Positions 13,401 to 24,435 of a stretch of 64,000 nt of DNA are shown one piece after another. The notes beneath the pieces are model-generated. The model was not told the origin of the DNA. It saw only the letters and a program-made list of their open reading frames with translations, and made no database searches. Position 1 is the stretch's first letter, and the number at the start of each line of letters is the position of its first letter. Where the stretch lies: positions 9,760,802 through 9,824,801 of the forward strand of contig NC_058512.1 in NCBI RefSeq assembly GCF_020382885.2, in the 5' to 3' direction. Source of the DNA: Scatophagus argus (taxonomy: Eukaryota > Chordata > Actinopteri > Scatophagidae). Position numbers and translations under genes: made by a program.

Positions 13401-14066
13401 GACATTGACCTGAATGGAGATGGGCACGTAGACTTTGAAGGTGATGAATCCTATGCAGCATGTGACAGACTGTTCACACAGCACAGCACATTTTTAACTG
13501 CGTGCAGAACCAGGAAATCGAACCCGCTTACACAATATCTTTCTCTGTTGGTGTGTTTCTATTTTCATCATCCTGTCTCTCTCCAAAACACACACACACA
13601 CACACACATTTCAAAGTATCAGGAAAGATTCCAATGAGTGTGGCTGATATCCCAATACCATGCTGATAGTGAGGTGAGGGGATGAAGGCACTGGGTCTGC
13701 CTGTCAGATTATCTCCATACCAGGAGATTATGGCACCTCACAGATTATCCACTCAGAAAAAGATGCACACATGTTGTCAGGAATGAAAATATCAGAAGGC
13801 ACTCGTGTTCTCTGTCGCCAAATATTCTTACATCAATATAATTTTACATTTTCCAAAATATGGGCAAAAAAAATATTGTATTTTTGTTACACAAAGTGAT
13901 TGTAATACATTTGCATTAAAATAAGGGCTCTTTGGATTTTTTTTCTTGACTGAGATGTATGAGCTGTATGAGTTTAAGTGCTCTCCTTAATGAAATGAAC
14001 AGAAATTAATGTAAATCATGTCCATTACTTTAATTCACAGAATTTGTCCGAATGATGTCTCGGTGA
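633..14066 (+). CDS. cabp1: Caldendrin / calcium-binding protein 1, spliced gene
   Basis: Calmodulin-like neuronal Ca2+ sensor; the family regulates voltage-gated Ca2+ channels, IP3 receptors and postsynaptic scaffolds. Coding exons: 633-1298 (caldendrin-specific) or 7952-7993 (short/long isoforms), optional 11045-11212, then shared 12196-12226, 12333-12476, 12689-12798, 13163-13237, 13368-13440 and 14041-14066 (TGA). All junctions are GT-AG and keep frame. Predicted products are about 374 aa (caldendrin), 166 aa (short) and 222 aa (long), close to the human 370, 167 and 227. EF1 has the loop [14 protein letters not shown]2 is degenerate ([11 protein letters not shown]), as in all CaBPs; EF3 is [12 protein letters not shown] and EF4 [12 protein letters not shown]. 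The interlobe segment [20 protein letters not shown] is nearly identical to mammalian CaBP1. Whether this is the teleost a or b copy cannot be told from the window. Confidence 0.95.
6257..6480 (+). repeat. Copy 1 of an unnamed dispersed repeat
   Basis: Shares CACTTGGATGTTTGACCTTC with 62019-62038 and then, in the same order and similar spacing, diverged blocks (GATGTATGTGCAGA, CCTGTGCTCAT, GAAACTGG). Colinearity over about 200 bp indicates two old copies of one family. Confidence 0.55.
7023..7070. repeat. (TG)n plus G12 tract
   Basis: Twelve TG units at 7023-7046 and a run of 12 guanines at 7059-7070, about 0.9 kb upstream of the CaBP1-S/L start exon. Confidence 0.95.
7422..7464. repeat. (GA)n microsatellite
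   Basis: A GA-rich tract of about 43 bp, with one C interruption, about 490 bp upstream of the CaBP1-S/L start codon. Confidence 0.9.
7952..7993 (+). CDS. cabp1: cabp1 alternative first coding exon (CaBP1-S/L)
   Basis: Too short for simple ORF finding. ATG at 7952 encodes [14 protein letters not shown] followed directly by donor gtaagg. This corresponds to MGNCVKYPLRNLSRK of mammalian CaBP1-S and CaBP1-L. Gly2 is expected to be N-myristoylated. Mammalian Cys4, a candidate acylation site, is Ser here. It lies about 6.7 kb downstream of the caldendrin exon, which implies a separate internal promoter. The exon ends in phase 0, so it can join either 11045 (long) or 12196 (short). Confidence 0.85.
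7994..11044 (+). other. cabp1 intron between isoform start and cassette exon
   Basis: No exon recognised. It holds poly-T tracts near 8388-8404 and 9047-9058. Positions 9660-9900 are rich in TAATTG, TTAATTAA and ATTTTAATTAAAT motifs of the kind bound by homeodomain proteins and look like a possible conserved noncoding element; this is inference from motif density only. Confidence 0.3.
11045..11212 (+). CDS. cabp1: cabp1 cassette exon of the long isoform
   Basis: A phase-0 exon of 56 codons (168 nt) that can be included or skipped without changing frame. It encodes [18 protein letters not shown], almost identical to [18 protein letters not shown] of human CaBP1-L. The acceptor is ccag at 11041-11044 and the donor is gtacgt at 11213. 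A second in-frame AG six bases downstream (cag at 11048-11050) could remove two residues. A stronger-looking donor gtaagt sits at 11217, but using it would break the frame into 12196. Confidence 0.85.
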
Positions 14067-15600
14067 GTTCTTGACAGGGAGACACGTTAAAACTACAACA
14101 TGGGGGGAAGAGGAGACACACCAACCCAGACTACTGATGGATCTTGAACTTCTGAACTGTCATTGAACAAGAAAACAAAAACATATCAACTTTGCCCTGA
14201 AACTGCCATGCTGAAGCACGAAGGCTGACGACTACAGCCAGGAGCAACACTGTTGATTATATGCTGCTGCTGTTTCTTAGAGCATAAACAAAACCAACAG
14301 CTGCATTCTGACTTTTACAAAGTATATTTTAAAGAGCATATTTTCCTTTAGTAATGACAACATTTTAATGCTGATGTGGCTGTTGACTCATGGGTGATTG
14401 AATAGTAGTGGGAGTAATGTTGCTCAAACAATATACCATGTTAACTGTAGCAATTAAGAAGACATTTTTGACCACAGCAGTATGCCAGCAAACACCCAAA
14501 CCAATACAGCACATTCTTTTTATAATGCTGATGACTTCTTAAGCACAAATACAATATGGCAATACGGACATACATTTCATGTGATCCTGTCAAAGCTGTG
14601 TATTTGTGTTTTGTGCATACTGTCGTTTCTCTCCATTCTATACTGTATATTTATTATGTCATGCCATGGTTGAGGAAAGGCAATATTTGTTCTGTAATTA
14701 TGTATTATGTAATGTAGCACTGATGCAGTTCTTCTGACTTTAACAACATTATGCCCATCTTACTGTGATACACATGTAATTTTTTGTGTGCATAAGACTC
14801 CTTCAACAGCAAAAATTCTCAAAGGAAATCCTTTCTAGGTACAGTGAGTTGCTAATTCCAACTACTATGATAGGCCTTTCTTTAAGTTACATGTATGTTT
14901 TACTAATTCTGAATATTATTCTGCATGAATACATTCAGAGTTTGATCATCTGCATCTTAACTCACGTTGGCAGATGATCAACAGAGCATTAAAATTATAC
15001 ATGAAAGAGAAAACATGTTAATGCTTTAATTTTTAATCGCAGATTTAATAAAAGTGTGTGTTTATTGGGGTTTTGTGAGTCTACGAAACAGTCCAGAAGT
15101 GTTTTTTTTTTCCTCTTTGGTGCGACGTTTATACTTTTAACTTTAATACCTCAAAGTGAATTGAACAATCAACCTCATCCATAAACCGCCCGTATAGCAT
15201 AATGTTTGACACCAATTTCTTGAACCTCTTACCTTTATTATATTTTCAAAGAAGTTGCATTAGCTTCTTTATGCAAAAAGCCAAAGAAAGTTCACCAAAA
15301 TATTATTTGAGTCTTATTCAGTGTAGTAAGTGTATGCAATATGTTTTAGAAATATGGTTCACTGGATTATATTTGCTTGAAATGCTGGTTGGTTGGTTCC
15401 CGGGGCAGCTAAATTACTGGTTGACTGTTTATAAATGGACATGGGGGTATATGCATGCTCTAAAGTTAAGATATTCTTCTAAAGGGAACTCTGTGATTTT
15501 ACTTGTCTTAAACTTGTGAAACTATGCATGCATGCAAAAAAAACAACAATTGAAATTTGTAGCATAATATATAAAAATAAAGGTTTTTATTGAAACTTGA
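14067..15600 (+). other. cabp1: cabp1 3' UTR with candidate poly(A) signals
   Basis: AT-rich sequence follows the TGA at 14064-14066 with no further open gene. Canonical AATAAA hexamers lie at 15047-15052 and 15576-15581; the first is followed by a GT-rich stretch, typical of a cleavage downstream element. Either could end the transcript. Confidence 0.4.
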
Positions 15601-17280
15601 GCATAGAAGCAATGCTTGTAACTGTGTGTGCATGTGTGTGTGTGTGTGTGTGTGTGAGAATGTCCATGTGTTTTGTCTTGTATTAACAATAATGTGAGGA
15701 CAGGATTGGGCTTAAAGAATTAATTAGAAAATTAAATCAAATGCTACTTGCAATTTTTCCCAACACTCAGCCAAGCTCATTCAAAGACACCCAACTTCCA
15801 GCCACTAGAGGACTTCCATCTGCCCCTCATTCTGTGTTTAACACTGTAGAAAAACAAGATGTTGTGGGTTAACAGCTGATTAGCCTACAGTTTGGTGGTG
15901 ACTGCACACAGCGCTCCACAAGTCCTGACCTCGTAATGAAACAACTGACGCACACCTCTCCCAAGGTGAATCCTGAATGTGCTTTCCAGCGACAAGCTAT
16001 TCAGCCAAGATGATACAGCATGTAATTAAGACCATAAAAAAAAAAAAAGGAATTCTGATTCTGATTCTGATTCTGATTTTAGAATGACTGAAAAGCATAT
16101 TCCTTCTCACCTCCTGCTGTTCTTAATTAACATATCTGTCCAAAATCTCCTGTAGGTGTTCAGTTGTGCTCTTAATGGTGACACATCTTTGTGACAATTG
16201 CAAAAGCCATCACATATGATTTGCAACATTTACATCTATATCTCGCAGTAATGCCAAAATGGAAAGCAATGTTAAGCAAAAAAAATAAAAAAAAACAATT
16301 AATACTGTAAAGCCAAAATCAATTTGGAAATAATGGGCAGTTAAGCAGAACCTCTGATTAAGGAGATCAGAATAAACTGGAACCTCATTCGACAATATTT
16401 AGATCGATGCATAAAAATAAAGCTACTCACATCTGTGGACAAGACAAGCGAAGTCTGAGATGTTCTGTTTCAAAAGCCAAAAGGAGCATCGCCAAAACAT
16501 GTCAGTGTGGTCTATTAACAAAATGAATAATTTATTGAAATGTGGAAGAAGACTCATGAAAACAAATAATGAGGGGGACAAATACAATTCTGACATTTAT
16601 AAAAACTTGTGTAAGTAACACACTGGCAAGGTCTTATGCAGTATTATAAACACAGGCCTTTCTCCACTGACTAATTTTGCAGAGTAAGAGCCAACTTTGC
16701 TTTTAATAGAAACAGCACATGGCAGGCCATCTTTGCTTGCTCATAAAATCATATTGCATTTATTTTTCGGTGTGAATACCGTGTTTATCATAAAGGGAGA
16801 CGTGACCATAGGCCTAACTTAAAACATTATAAAGGCAGTGTACATACTGACAGCAAAACTTTCAGGACTTGTGAAAATGATTAGGAGTTGCTGTCTAGGC
16901 ACTTAAGAACAGATTTATATAAATTCATTTAAAAATGTCTTGGCCACAGAGTCCGGTTTATAGTATTTCTCTACCTACACTCTAATATTAATTTGTCGTT
17001 TAGTGTTAGATTATTTATGTCTTCACCAATTAGTTTTCTTTCATTATTTTTATGCTACATAATTCCAGGTGTAGTTAATTATTATTATAGTGTGTCTTTA
17101 TATTATTTATATTTTGATACATCCTACCATAACTTACAATAAAGTCTCTTAATGCACAGATGTCATGTCATGCTTTTACTGCACTTGAAATTATTCAAAA
17201 TAGAGACAATTTGCACACACAGTTTAGTGAAAAGAAAAACCCCGAATGGGCAGATTTAGACTTTACCTCAAACTCTCCGA
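15601..17280. other. Intergenic region between cabp1 and gpat4
   Basis: No gene recognised on either strand. It contains a TG microsatellite at 15632-15656, an A-run followed by a (TCTGAT)n tail at 16036-16078, and otherwise AT-rich unique-looking sequence. Confidence 0.5.
16036..16078 (+). repeat. Non-LTR retroelement 3' tail, (TCTGAT)n
   Basis: An A-rich run is followed by GGAATTCTGATTCTGATT in hexamer repeats. The same tail appears inverted at 23825-23863 and in diverged form at 35864-35908. I recognise it as the kind of 3' end common to fish LINE copies truncated at the 5' side. The 5' limit of this copy is not visible. Confidence 0.5.
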
Positions 17281-17532
17281 CCGAACCACCTCACTGCAAT
17301 CAGATTACTGTCCATGTCTACCTCACAGTGCAGTGACAGCAGCTCTCATTGGCCACCTGTTGCCATGGAGACTCTAAACAACTCTGTGTGTGGTTGCAGC
17401 ATGCTGCTCAAAGCCTTTAACACCAGCATCACAGTCAAAGATCCCTGTACATTAGCCTGGATGGAGGGCTGCCTGACCGTCTTTCATCTAAATCCTCCTC
17501 CGGGACAGGACTAGCGTTAAATCCGGAGGACG
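17281..17532 (+). promoter_or_regulatory. gpat4: Putative gpat4 promoter-proximal region and 5' UTR exon
   Basis: A donor gtaaga at 17533 ends what looks like an untranslated first exon, which would join the acceptor at 18021-18022. GTTGCCATGGAGAC at 17359-17372 resembles an RFX X-box, and ATTGG at 17348-17352 is an inverted CCAAT. A complete 66-codon reading frame at 17314-17514 lies inside this exon; if transcribed it would act as an upstream ORF. The transcription start is unknown. Confidence 0.4.
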
Positions 17533-17715
17533 GTAAGAGCCATTGGCCAGTAGCTAACTCGTTATTACCCATTAGCCTGGCGTCAAAGTGAGCTTTACCA
17601 AGCTAGCAAGTTACGAACCAAATTAATTTATAGCCCATGAAAGCCCATTTCTACCAATTCGATAACACAATAGGTTTTGTAAGTCATTATAATGAAGAAC
17701 CTTTTGTAAAATAAA

Positions 17716-17988
17716 GACTTAGTATCTCAAAATAATGAGAAACGTTCCCAAAATAGTGACCTAGCATCTCAAAATAAATGAGCTATCCTTATTTGAGAAA
17801 GTCTGACATTAGCCTGAGGTGGCCTACTGTGTCCTTATTTTGAGATACTGAAGTACTTTGAGATACTAAATCATTATTTTCAAAAAGTTGTCGTTATCAT
17901 CATAAATGATTATTGTGAGACAAACCATTATTCTGAGAAACTTTTCCATTACTTTGACACACCAAGTCATTATTTTGAGATACTTGAC
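17716..17988. repeat. Inverted (foldback) array of a ~20-bp TCATTATTTTGAGATAC motif
   Basis: The left arm at 17716-17739 reads as the reverse complement of the motif (agtatctcaaaataatga), and the right arm at 17963-17988 carries the motif forward (tcattattttgagatact). Diverged copies lie between, near 17755-17785, 17838-17880 and 17905-17945. The whole could fold on itself. It lies in gpat4 intron 1. Confidence 0.6.
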
Positions 17989-18132
17989 CCAGTGAGCTGT
18001 TCCTGATTTGATTTCTTTTCAGCATTGGCCTCAGACACAGTGCCTTCAAACAGACCAGAAGATCCTGTCCTCAAGCTGCAGGTTTCACTGTGGCGTACAG
18101 TCCATTTGCACTCTCCTCTGCTGTTGAGCAGC

Positions 18133-21100
18133 ATGACTTGGTTTACATTTCCTGTTGACAACATGCTGTGCAGGTGTCTCAGCATCTCCGTCGCTGTGTG
18201 GTTGACAATTCTGTTTGTCTTCATAATTGTGCCTGCTGTACTCGGCGTCTCTCTTGGTGTCCGCAGACTCTACATGTGGACGCTGCTCAAGATCTTTGAG
18301 GTGAGCTTGGTTTCTATTCAACGCACAATGTTGTTAGAAGGGTACAAAAATCACAGCTGTCTGTATTGATATGTTTTTGGTAAAATGAGCATTTTTATTT
18401 TTTTATTTGTTGATTATATATTGTACAACATTATGGAACCAGTATGTTACCTTTAAACTGCTGCAGTGTCTTGCAGTATTTTGACCTTTTGACGTAGAAG
18501 ATTTTGCCCCAAAAAATTCCCTATTGAATGGGACCCCTGAGGTCTCTCATCTCAGAGGGACTGTTAGACAAGCAGGGCATTTTGTTGTCTGTACTTCCTC
18601 ATAGACTTGGATTATGGGACAGACCCTTGGGGGGAGCAAGCTTTTAACTGTGGGACTACCATCTGAGTTGGTATAGATGCTACAGGGAGCTTACCCTCCT
18701 GGGATGAAGTCAGTCTGTTGTCATAGTTTGAGAATTTTTGAGTTGTATTACAGAGAACTGTACCACAGCTCTCCTCACAAGCACCGTCTCAGGATAACTG
18801 TAGTCATGATTAAACCTGAACTAAAGGGGACAAACCTGCAGTTTAAAGGGGACAGCAAAATGCTTTCTCAATTTGCTAGACTGCCTTTGTGCGAGGGTGG
18901 GAGGTGATCCATCACGTGTGTGGGGGTATACAGGGATGGCCCTGTGGCCAAATCTGACACTTCCTCCAAAGAAATGTTGTGATTGTGAATAGTTTGTTTT
19001 CCAAAGGTTACAGCCCTACTGGAATGCACATTCAGTCCTGAATAAAATTTGGTGGACTGCAGTGGTCATTGCTGTTTATTCGACTTTATAGCTGCTGCTC
19101 GGCAGTAGTTTAAGTCTTTAGTTCTTACTCTGCTTCTTACGCTATTTTGTCAAATATTACAACAAACAAAGAAAATGTAGTACCAAATCATGTTTTCTAA
19201 TGTAGTTGTCATTCTGTTTTTTTCCTCTTAATTTAGTGGGCAACTTCACGAATGGAGATTGAAGCAAAGGAAAACAATCAGCAACTCTATAAACCATATA
19301 GCAGTGGTAAATGAGCAATATTGCAATATTTCTCAGTCATGAATTGTTACTATACCTGCATTATCTTTCCTATGAACTCAAGTCTTTCTGCTCTCATTCT
19401 AGGAATCATAGCCAAAGAACCCCCATCATCTCTGCAGCAGGAGATCCAGGGCCTCCGAGGTTCTGCCAGCTGTCTGCGCTCAGAACCGGAGTTTGAGATG
19501 GCGGACATATTTTACTTTTGCCGGAGAGGAGTGGAAAGTATTGTGGACGATGAAGTGACCAAGTGCTTTTCAGCCCAGGAACTGGAAAGCTGGAACTTGC
19601 TGACTCGAAGCAACTACCACTTCCGTCATATAAGTCTGAGACTTACTGTTGTGTGGGGCCTGGGAGTCCTCATTCGCTATGGCATCCTTCTGCCTCTCAG
19701 GTCAGAGGAGCACATAGGCAGGTTATGTAGTGGAGGTAGTAAATTTAATCCTTTTGTACAAAAGCTGCAAATGGATGGAAAACTGGTTTCGTGTTACTTC
19801 ATGTGTATGTTCTTTTGTTCTGCAGGGTGACTCTGGCTGTGACTGGTATCAGTCTGCTTCTGGTTGTGACTACTTTGGTGGGCTTTTTGCCAAACAAAGA
19901 GTAAGTTCCTCCCAATTGTCATAGTACTTCACCATGGATGTGAAGGCTAAAATGTTGATCAAAAACAAGACTGACTGGATGTCTAGCTAATAAGGTTTAA
20001 AATACTATTATTTTCTGATGGATTATTCTGCTCTTTTAAAAAATATTGAATGGTTGTTTAGTACCTTGTTTGATCAACCTTAAAGTGAGCATCCTAAAGA
20101 GACTGGAATAATTACTGTTGCATTATGCTGTTTGCCTCCAGGTTAAGGTTCTTCCTGAGTGAGAAGGTTCATCTGATGTGTTACCGCATCTGTGTCAGAG
20201 CTCTCACAGCAATCATCACCTATCATAACAGGTTCAATGTTTGATATTCAGCAGCTTTTTAAGATACACTTTAATTCACTGAAAACATGTAACTATCAGA
20301 ACAGTAATACTCGCATTTTAACAGTTTTGTAAATGTCTTTGTTTCAAAGAATATAACATTGAAATGTGTAAGGTGTATAGATGGAACTGGGTATTTGTTC
20401 CCTTTTCACCAAGCTGTTTGCCTGCCTTGAAAAAAAAAAACTTGTTTAATTTCAGAGAGAACAAACCAAAAAATGGGGGTATCTGTGTGGCCAATCATAC
20501 AACGCCTATTGATGTCATCATCTTGGCTAATGACGGCTGCTACTCTTTGGTAGAAAAGTTTGTGACTATCAGATTTTCTGTGTGGATTCTTATGAAATAA
20601 TAGCTCAATAATAACAGCTCAGCTTTTAAAGTATGAAGGGTGAGCAGAAATGTGGTTTGAGCTTACTTGAGTGTACTCATATCTCAGGTTGGCCAGGCAC
20701 ATGGAGGGTTGATGGGAATGATTCAGCGCGCCATGGTCAAATCCTCTCCTCACATCTGGTTTGAAAGATCAGAAGTCAAAGACAGACACCTAGTGGCCAA
20801 AAGGTAATACTGCATCTTCCCAGTGTAAAGCATTGCTTTTCGCTCCACTTATGTTTTGCTCAGCACTGCTGTTGGACAATTTGTGGTTGGGAGTAACTTA
20901 GTACATTAGTACATACTCAAGTACTGCACTTAAGTACAGTTTTTAAGTCAAGTATTTCAGAGTGAAATGTAGTTTTTTGCTATATTTGTTTGATACATTT
21001 AGTTATTAGTTGCTTTACATGTTGAGATTGTTTATACAAAAGAAATGCATAGTCTAACATCAAAGTGAAATAGCCTGTAGCAGCTTGTGAATAAAACTTA

Positions 21101-23166
21101 GTTTTCCCAGACAGGAGATGAGGGTAATGTGAACAAAAGAGTTTAATAAATAAACAGAAACAGACAAACTAAAGGCAGCTGGGAATCCAGGTAAAAAGAG
21201 CCCACAAGAATAACCCAAAGACACAGCAAACATAAGGAACATAGAACACAAGGATCACAGGAAGGCAGCAAACACAGACAAACTGACAGCACATGTGCAA
21301 AGAGAGCACAGGTATATATAAACTAAGGAGACGCAGGTGAAAGAAATCAGGGCGAACAATCTAAATTGGAGGGAAAACAGACAAAGTCAGGAAGTGAAAA
21401 TGTAATGTTATACAATAGGAGAAAAAAACCCTACAAAATAAAGCAACTAATGAAACTAATGAAACTTAAACATGAAATACCAACCGTGGCACATTTGTGT
21501 TCAAAAGCATGTAAGATATACCACATTTTATGTCTTTTTTTTTTAGTGAGATTTCAACTTAATATAATGATTTGTTTTGGTGATCGTAGCACTTGACAGT
21601 GTGCTTAAACTCTTAAAGTGAGGCCAATAGAAAGATTTTTAGGTATATTTTGATCTGCTTTGTCATTTCAGGCTTGGTGATCATGTCGCTGACAAAAACA
21701 AACAACCCATCCTGATCTTCCCTGAGGGTGCGTGTGATGATCTAATTCTTTGTCTAGACATGTCAAGGCCATAAATGTCGTTGTTTAGTGATAAGAGCGT
21801 CGCACTGTGTCTTCTACAGGTACTTGCATCAACAACACATCAGTGATGATGTTCAAAAAAGGCAGCTTTGAAATTGGCTGCACCGTCTATCCAGTAGCCA
21901 TTAAGGTAGGAACTTCCTCTGTCTTTTTTCTAGTCATTTTGCTCACACCTACACTGGATATATGTGATATGATTTGTGTTTTCGTCCCGCAGTATGATCC
22001 TCGGTTTGGAGATGCTTTCTGGAACAGCAGTGAGTTTGGCATGGTGAATTATCTGCTGAGGATGATGAGCAGCTGGGCCATCGTCTGCAGCGTTTGGTAC
22101 CTGCCGCCTATGAACAGAGAGGTCACAGCTTTACAAAGAAATGTTTGGTGTATAACCAAGATCAGTGACAGAACATTCATCATCATGTTTATTCTCTGCT
22201 GCAGTCATAGCCTGCTTTTTTTATTTGTTATTGTCCTTGTGTAGGAAGGGGAGGATGCGGTGCAGTTTGCCAGCAGAGTAAAAGCAGCCATAGCTGCACA
22301 AGGAGGATTAGTGGATCTCATCTGGTGAGTCATCAGCCAGGTTTCCATCCAACGGTAGCACAAATTTAAACAGAGTTCAGAGAGGAAAATGAGAATTTAT
22401 GCACGTTTTCATCTGCCGTGCAAATAATTGGAGTTGGTTCATCGAGATAAGCAGTAGGTGGCATTAATTCTCCAGTCATGCGGCATTACACCATTTCAGA
22501 AAAACTGGGCAAAAAAAGATGACTTAACTGAAAGGGCGTCAGTCAAACCTCAAATAGTAAAAAAAGTTTTAGGACTGAAAACTGACATTTATGTTTGTTT
22601 CATGTATTAATCTGAGGAAGGTTGCAGTTTCACTCCTCACAGATGTTTTAGTCTGTTTCCATTGCACTTTGTTGAATTCTTCTTTTATCGATTATCTCAG
22701 CCCTTTTTTGCAGCGTTTTGAGCTCTTTATTTTTCTGTTTCTCATTTTTGGTGTTTACACAACAGTTGGATGGAAATTGTATGTAATTATGGTTATTAGA
22801 AAAGAGACAGCTAATGGCATAAAAAGTAGGCACTGATTCACAAAACACATTATCACTACTGGCTTTTAGCTTTGACACAACTGTGCAGTATTACTCTGTT
22901 GTCTTTATTATTCCCTTCAGCTGTCTGTCAAACACGAAACTAAAGACACTATGTTGATTCTGTCTGTGATTTTCTTTTCTTATCTGTGTGCTCTCAGGGA
23001 TGGAGGGCTGAAACGAGCAAAAGTGAAAGATGCTTTTAAAGAAGAGCAGCAGAAACTTTACAGTAAAGTTCTTGTAGGTGAGCAAGACCTGACAGATGAC
23101 AATCAATTAGATGGTGAAAATCCAGAGGGGGACAAACGCCATCAAGATTCAACAAAAGGACAATGA
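18133..23166 (+). CDS. gpat4: Glycerol-3-phosphate acyltransferase 4 (GPAT3/4 family), spliced gene
   Basis: ER membrane acyltransferase that makes lysophosphatidic acid from glycerol-3-phosphate and acyl-CoA, the first step of glycerolipid synthesis. Coding exons: 18133-18300, 19237-19306, 19403-19700, 19826-19900, 20142-20231, 20456-20549, 20688-20803, 21672-21727, 21820-21905, 21993-22121, 22245-22324 and 22998-23166, giving about 476 aa (human GPAT4 is 456). The N-terminal membrane segment ends VFIIVPAVLGVSLGVRRLYM. Catalytic block I is NHTTPIDV (HX4D, His codon 20496-20498), block III FPEGTCINNTS and block IV VYPVAIKYDP. The chosen ATG aligns with the human start; no in-frame ATG precedes it in the exon. 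GIIAKEP and DIFYFCRRG favour GPAT4 over GPAT3, but REEGEDAVQF is GPAT3-like, so a teleost paralogue is possible. The C-terminal 25 residues are acidic and not recognised. Confidence 0.92.
20887..21060. repeat. Dispersed teleost repeat with palindromic TACTCAAGTACT...AAGTAC core
   Basis: The stretch around 20914-20937 contains a self-complementary ACTCAAGTACTGCACTTAAG core surrounded by 'stacked' AGTACAT motifs, typical of a non-autonomous DNA element abundant in fish genomes. The limits are approximate. The following ~300 bp (21090-21410) may be another mobile-element remnant, but no termini could be fixed. It lies in gpat4 intron 7. Confidence 0.45.
22338..22779. mobile_element. MITE-like element with TTTCCATCCAAC terminal inverted repeats
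   Basis: The left end CAGGTTTCCATCCAAC (22338-22353) is matched in inverse by GTTGGATGGAAATTG (22765-22779). The interval of 442 bp has no transposase. It fills most of gpat4 intron 11 (22325-22997) and is a non-autonomous DNA transposon by structure. Superfamily cannot be assigned because the target duplication is not clear. Confidence 0.65.
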
Positions 23167-23590
23167 GGACACAGCGAATGTATGACATCTTATATATACA
23201 GTGCATCCTGAAAGTATCCGCACCGCTTCGCTTTTTCCACATTTTGTTATGTTACAGTCTCATTCCAAAATGGATTAAATTAAAATTCTCCCTTAAAATT
23301 CTACACAAAATACCTCATAATGACAAAGTGTTGCTTGAATCTTTTGCAAATTTATTAAAAATGAAAAACAAAAATATAACATGTACATAAGTACTCACAC
23401 CATTCGCCATGACAGTCAAAATTGAGCTCAGGTGGCTCTTGTTTCCATTGATCATCCTTCAGAGGTTTCTACAACCTGAGTTGAGTCCACCTGTGGTGAA
23501 TTCAGTTGATTGGGCATGATTTGGAAAGGAACACACCAGTCTATATAAGCCCTCACAGTTGGCAGCGCGTGTCAGAGCACAAACCAAGCC

Positions 23591-24435
23591 ATGAAGTCAA
23601 AGGAATTGTCTGTAGAGCTCTGAGACAGGGTTGTGTCAAGGCACAGATCTGGGGAAGGGTATAGAAAGATTTCTCATGCATTAAAAGTCCCAAAGAGCAC
23701 AGTGGCCTCCATAATCCATAAGTGGAAGAAGTTTGGAACCACAGACCTGTGTGGTAGAGTGGACAGATGGAAGCCACTGCTCAATAAAATGCATATGAAA
23801 GCCCACCTGGAGTTTGCCAAAAGCAGAATCAGAATTCCTTTATTTATCCCCTTGGGGAAATTCTTTTTCGTACAGATATTGCACTTGCAGTTTTTCCGAC
23901 CAAGAAAGAAAAGTGAAAGATATAATAAAAATTAAAAAATACAGGTATTTACATGTGTAAAAGGCACCTGAAGGACTCTTGGACCACGAGAAACAAAATT
24001 CTCTGGTCTGATGAAATAAAGATTGAACTCTTTGGCATGAATGAAAGGTGTCATGTGTGGAGGAAACCAGGCACTGCTCATCACCTGGCTAATACCATTC
24101 CTACTGTGAGGCATGGTGGTGGTAGCATCATGCTGTGGGGATGTTTTGCAGCAGCAGGAACTGGGAGACCAGTAAGGGTTGAGGGAAAGATGACTGCAGC
24201 AATGTACAGAGACATGCTTGCTGACAACCTGCTCCAGAGTGAACTGGACCTCAGAAGGTTTATATAGAGCCCAGACTTGAACCGTATTGAGCATCTCTGA
24301 AGAGATCTGAAAATGGCTGTGCACCGACGCTCCCCATCCAACCCGATGGAGCTCAAAAGGTTCTGCATTGATGAGTGGGAGAAACTGCCCAAAAATAAGT
24401 GTGCCAAGCTTATAGTATCTTACTCAAAAAGACTT
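23591..24435 (+). pseudogene. Tc1-type transposase remnant
   Basis: The reading starts at ATG 23591 and shows the N-terminal helix-turn-helix region (YRKISHALKVPKSTVASI), then part of the catalytic core (ILWSDEIKIELFG, containing a catalytic Asp, and GGGSIMLWGCFA) and the SPDLNRIEHL block. It is not functional: an in-frame TGA lies near 23621, another interrupts the segment near 24298, the stretch between the DNA-binding part and the first catalytic Asp is shortened, and an unrelated fragment interrupts it at 23825-23963. Confidence 0.85.
23825..23963 (-). mobile_element. Non-LTR tail fragment nested in the Tc1 transposase
   Basis: The fragment starts AGAATCAGAATTCCTTTATT, the reverse complement of a LINE 3' tail, and runs about 134 bp. 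It is flanked by AAAAG on both sides (ending 23824 and 23963), which looks like a target-site duplication, and the transposase sequence resumes immediately after. It is therefore younger than the Tc1 insertion. Confidence 0.6.

Noticed and set aside
19730-19924. ORF running through gpat4 intron 3 and exon 4
   Set aside because: It reads intron sequence and the wrong frame of exon 4; the spliced frame matches GPAT family sequence.
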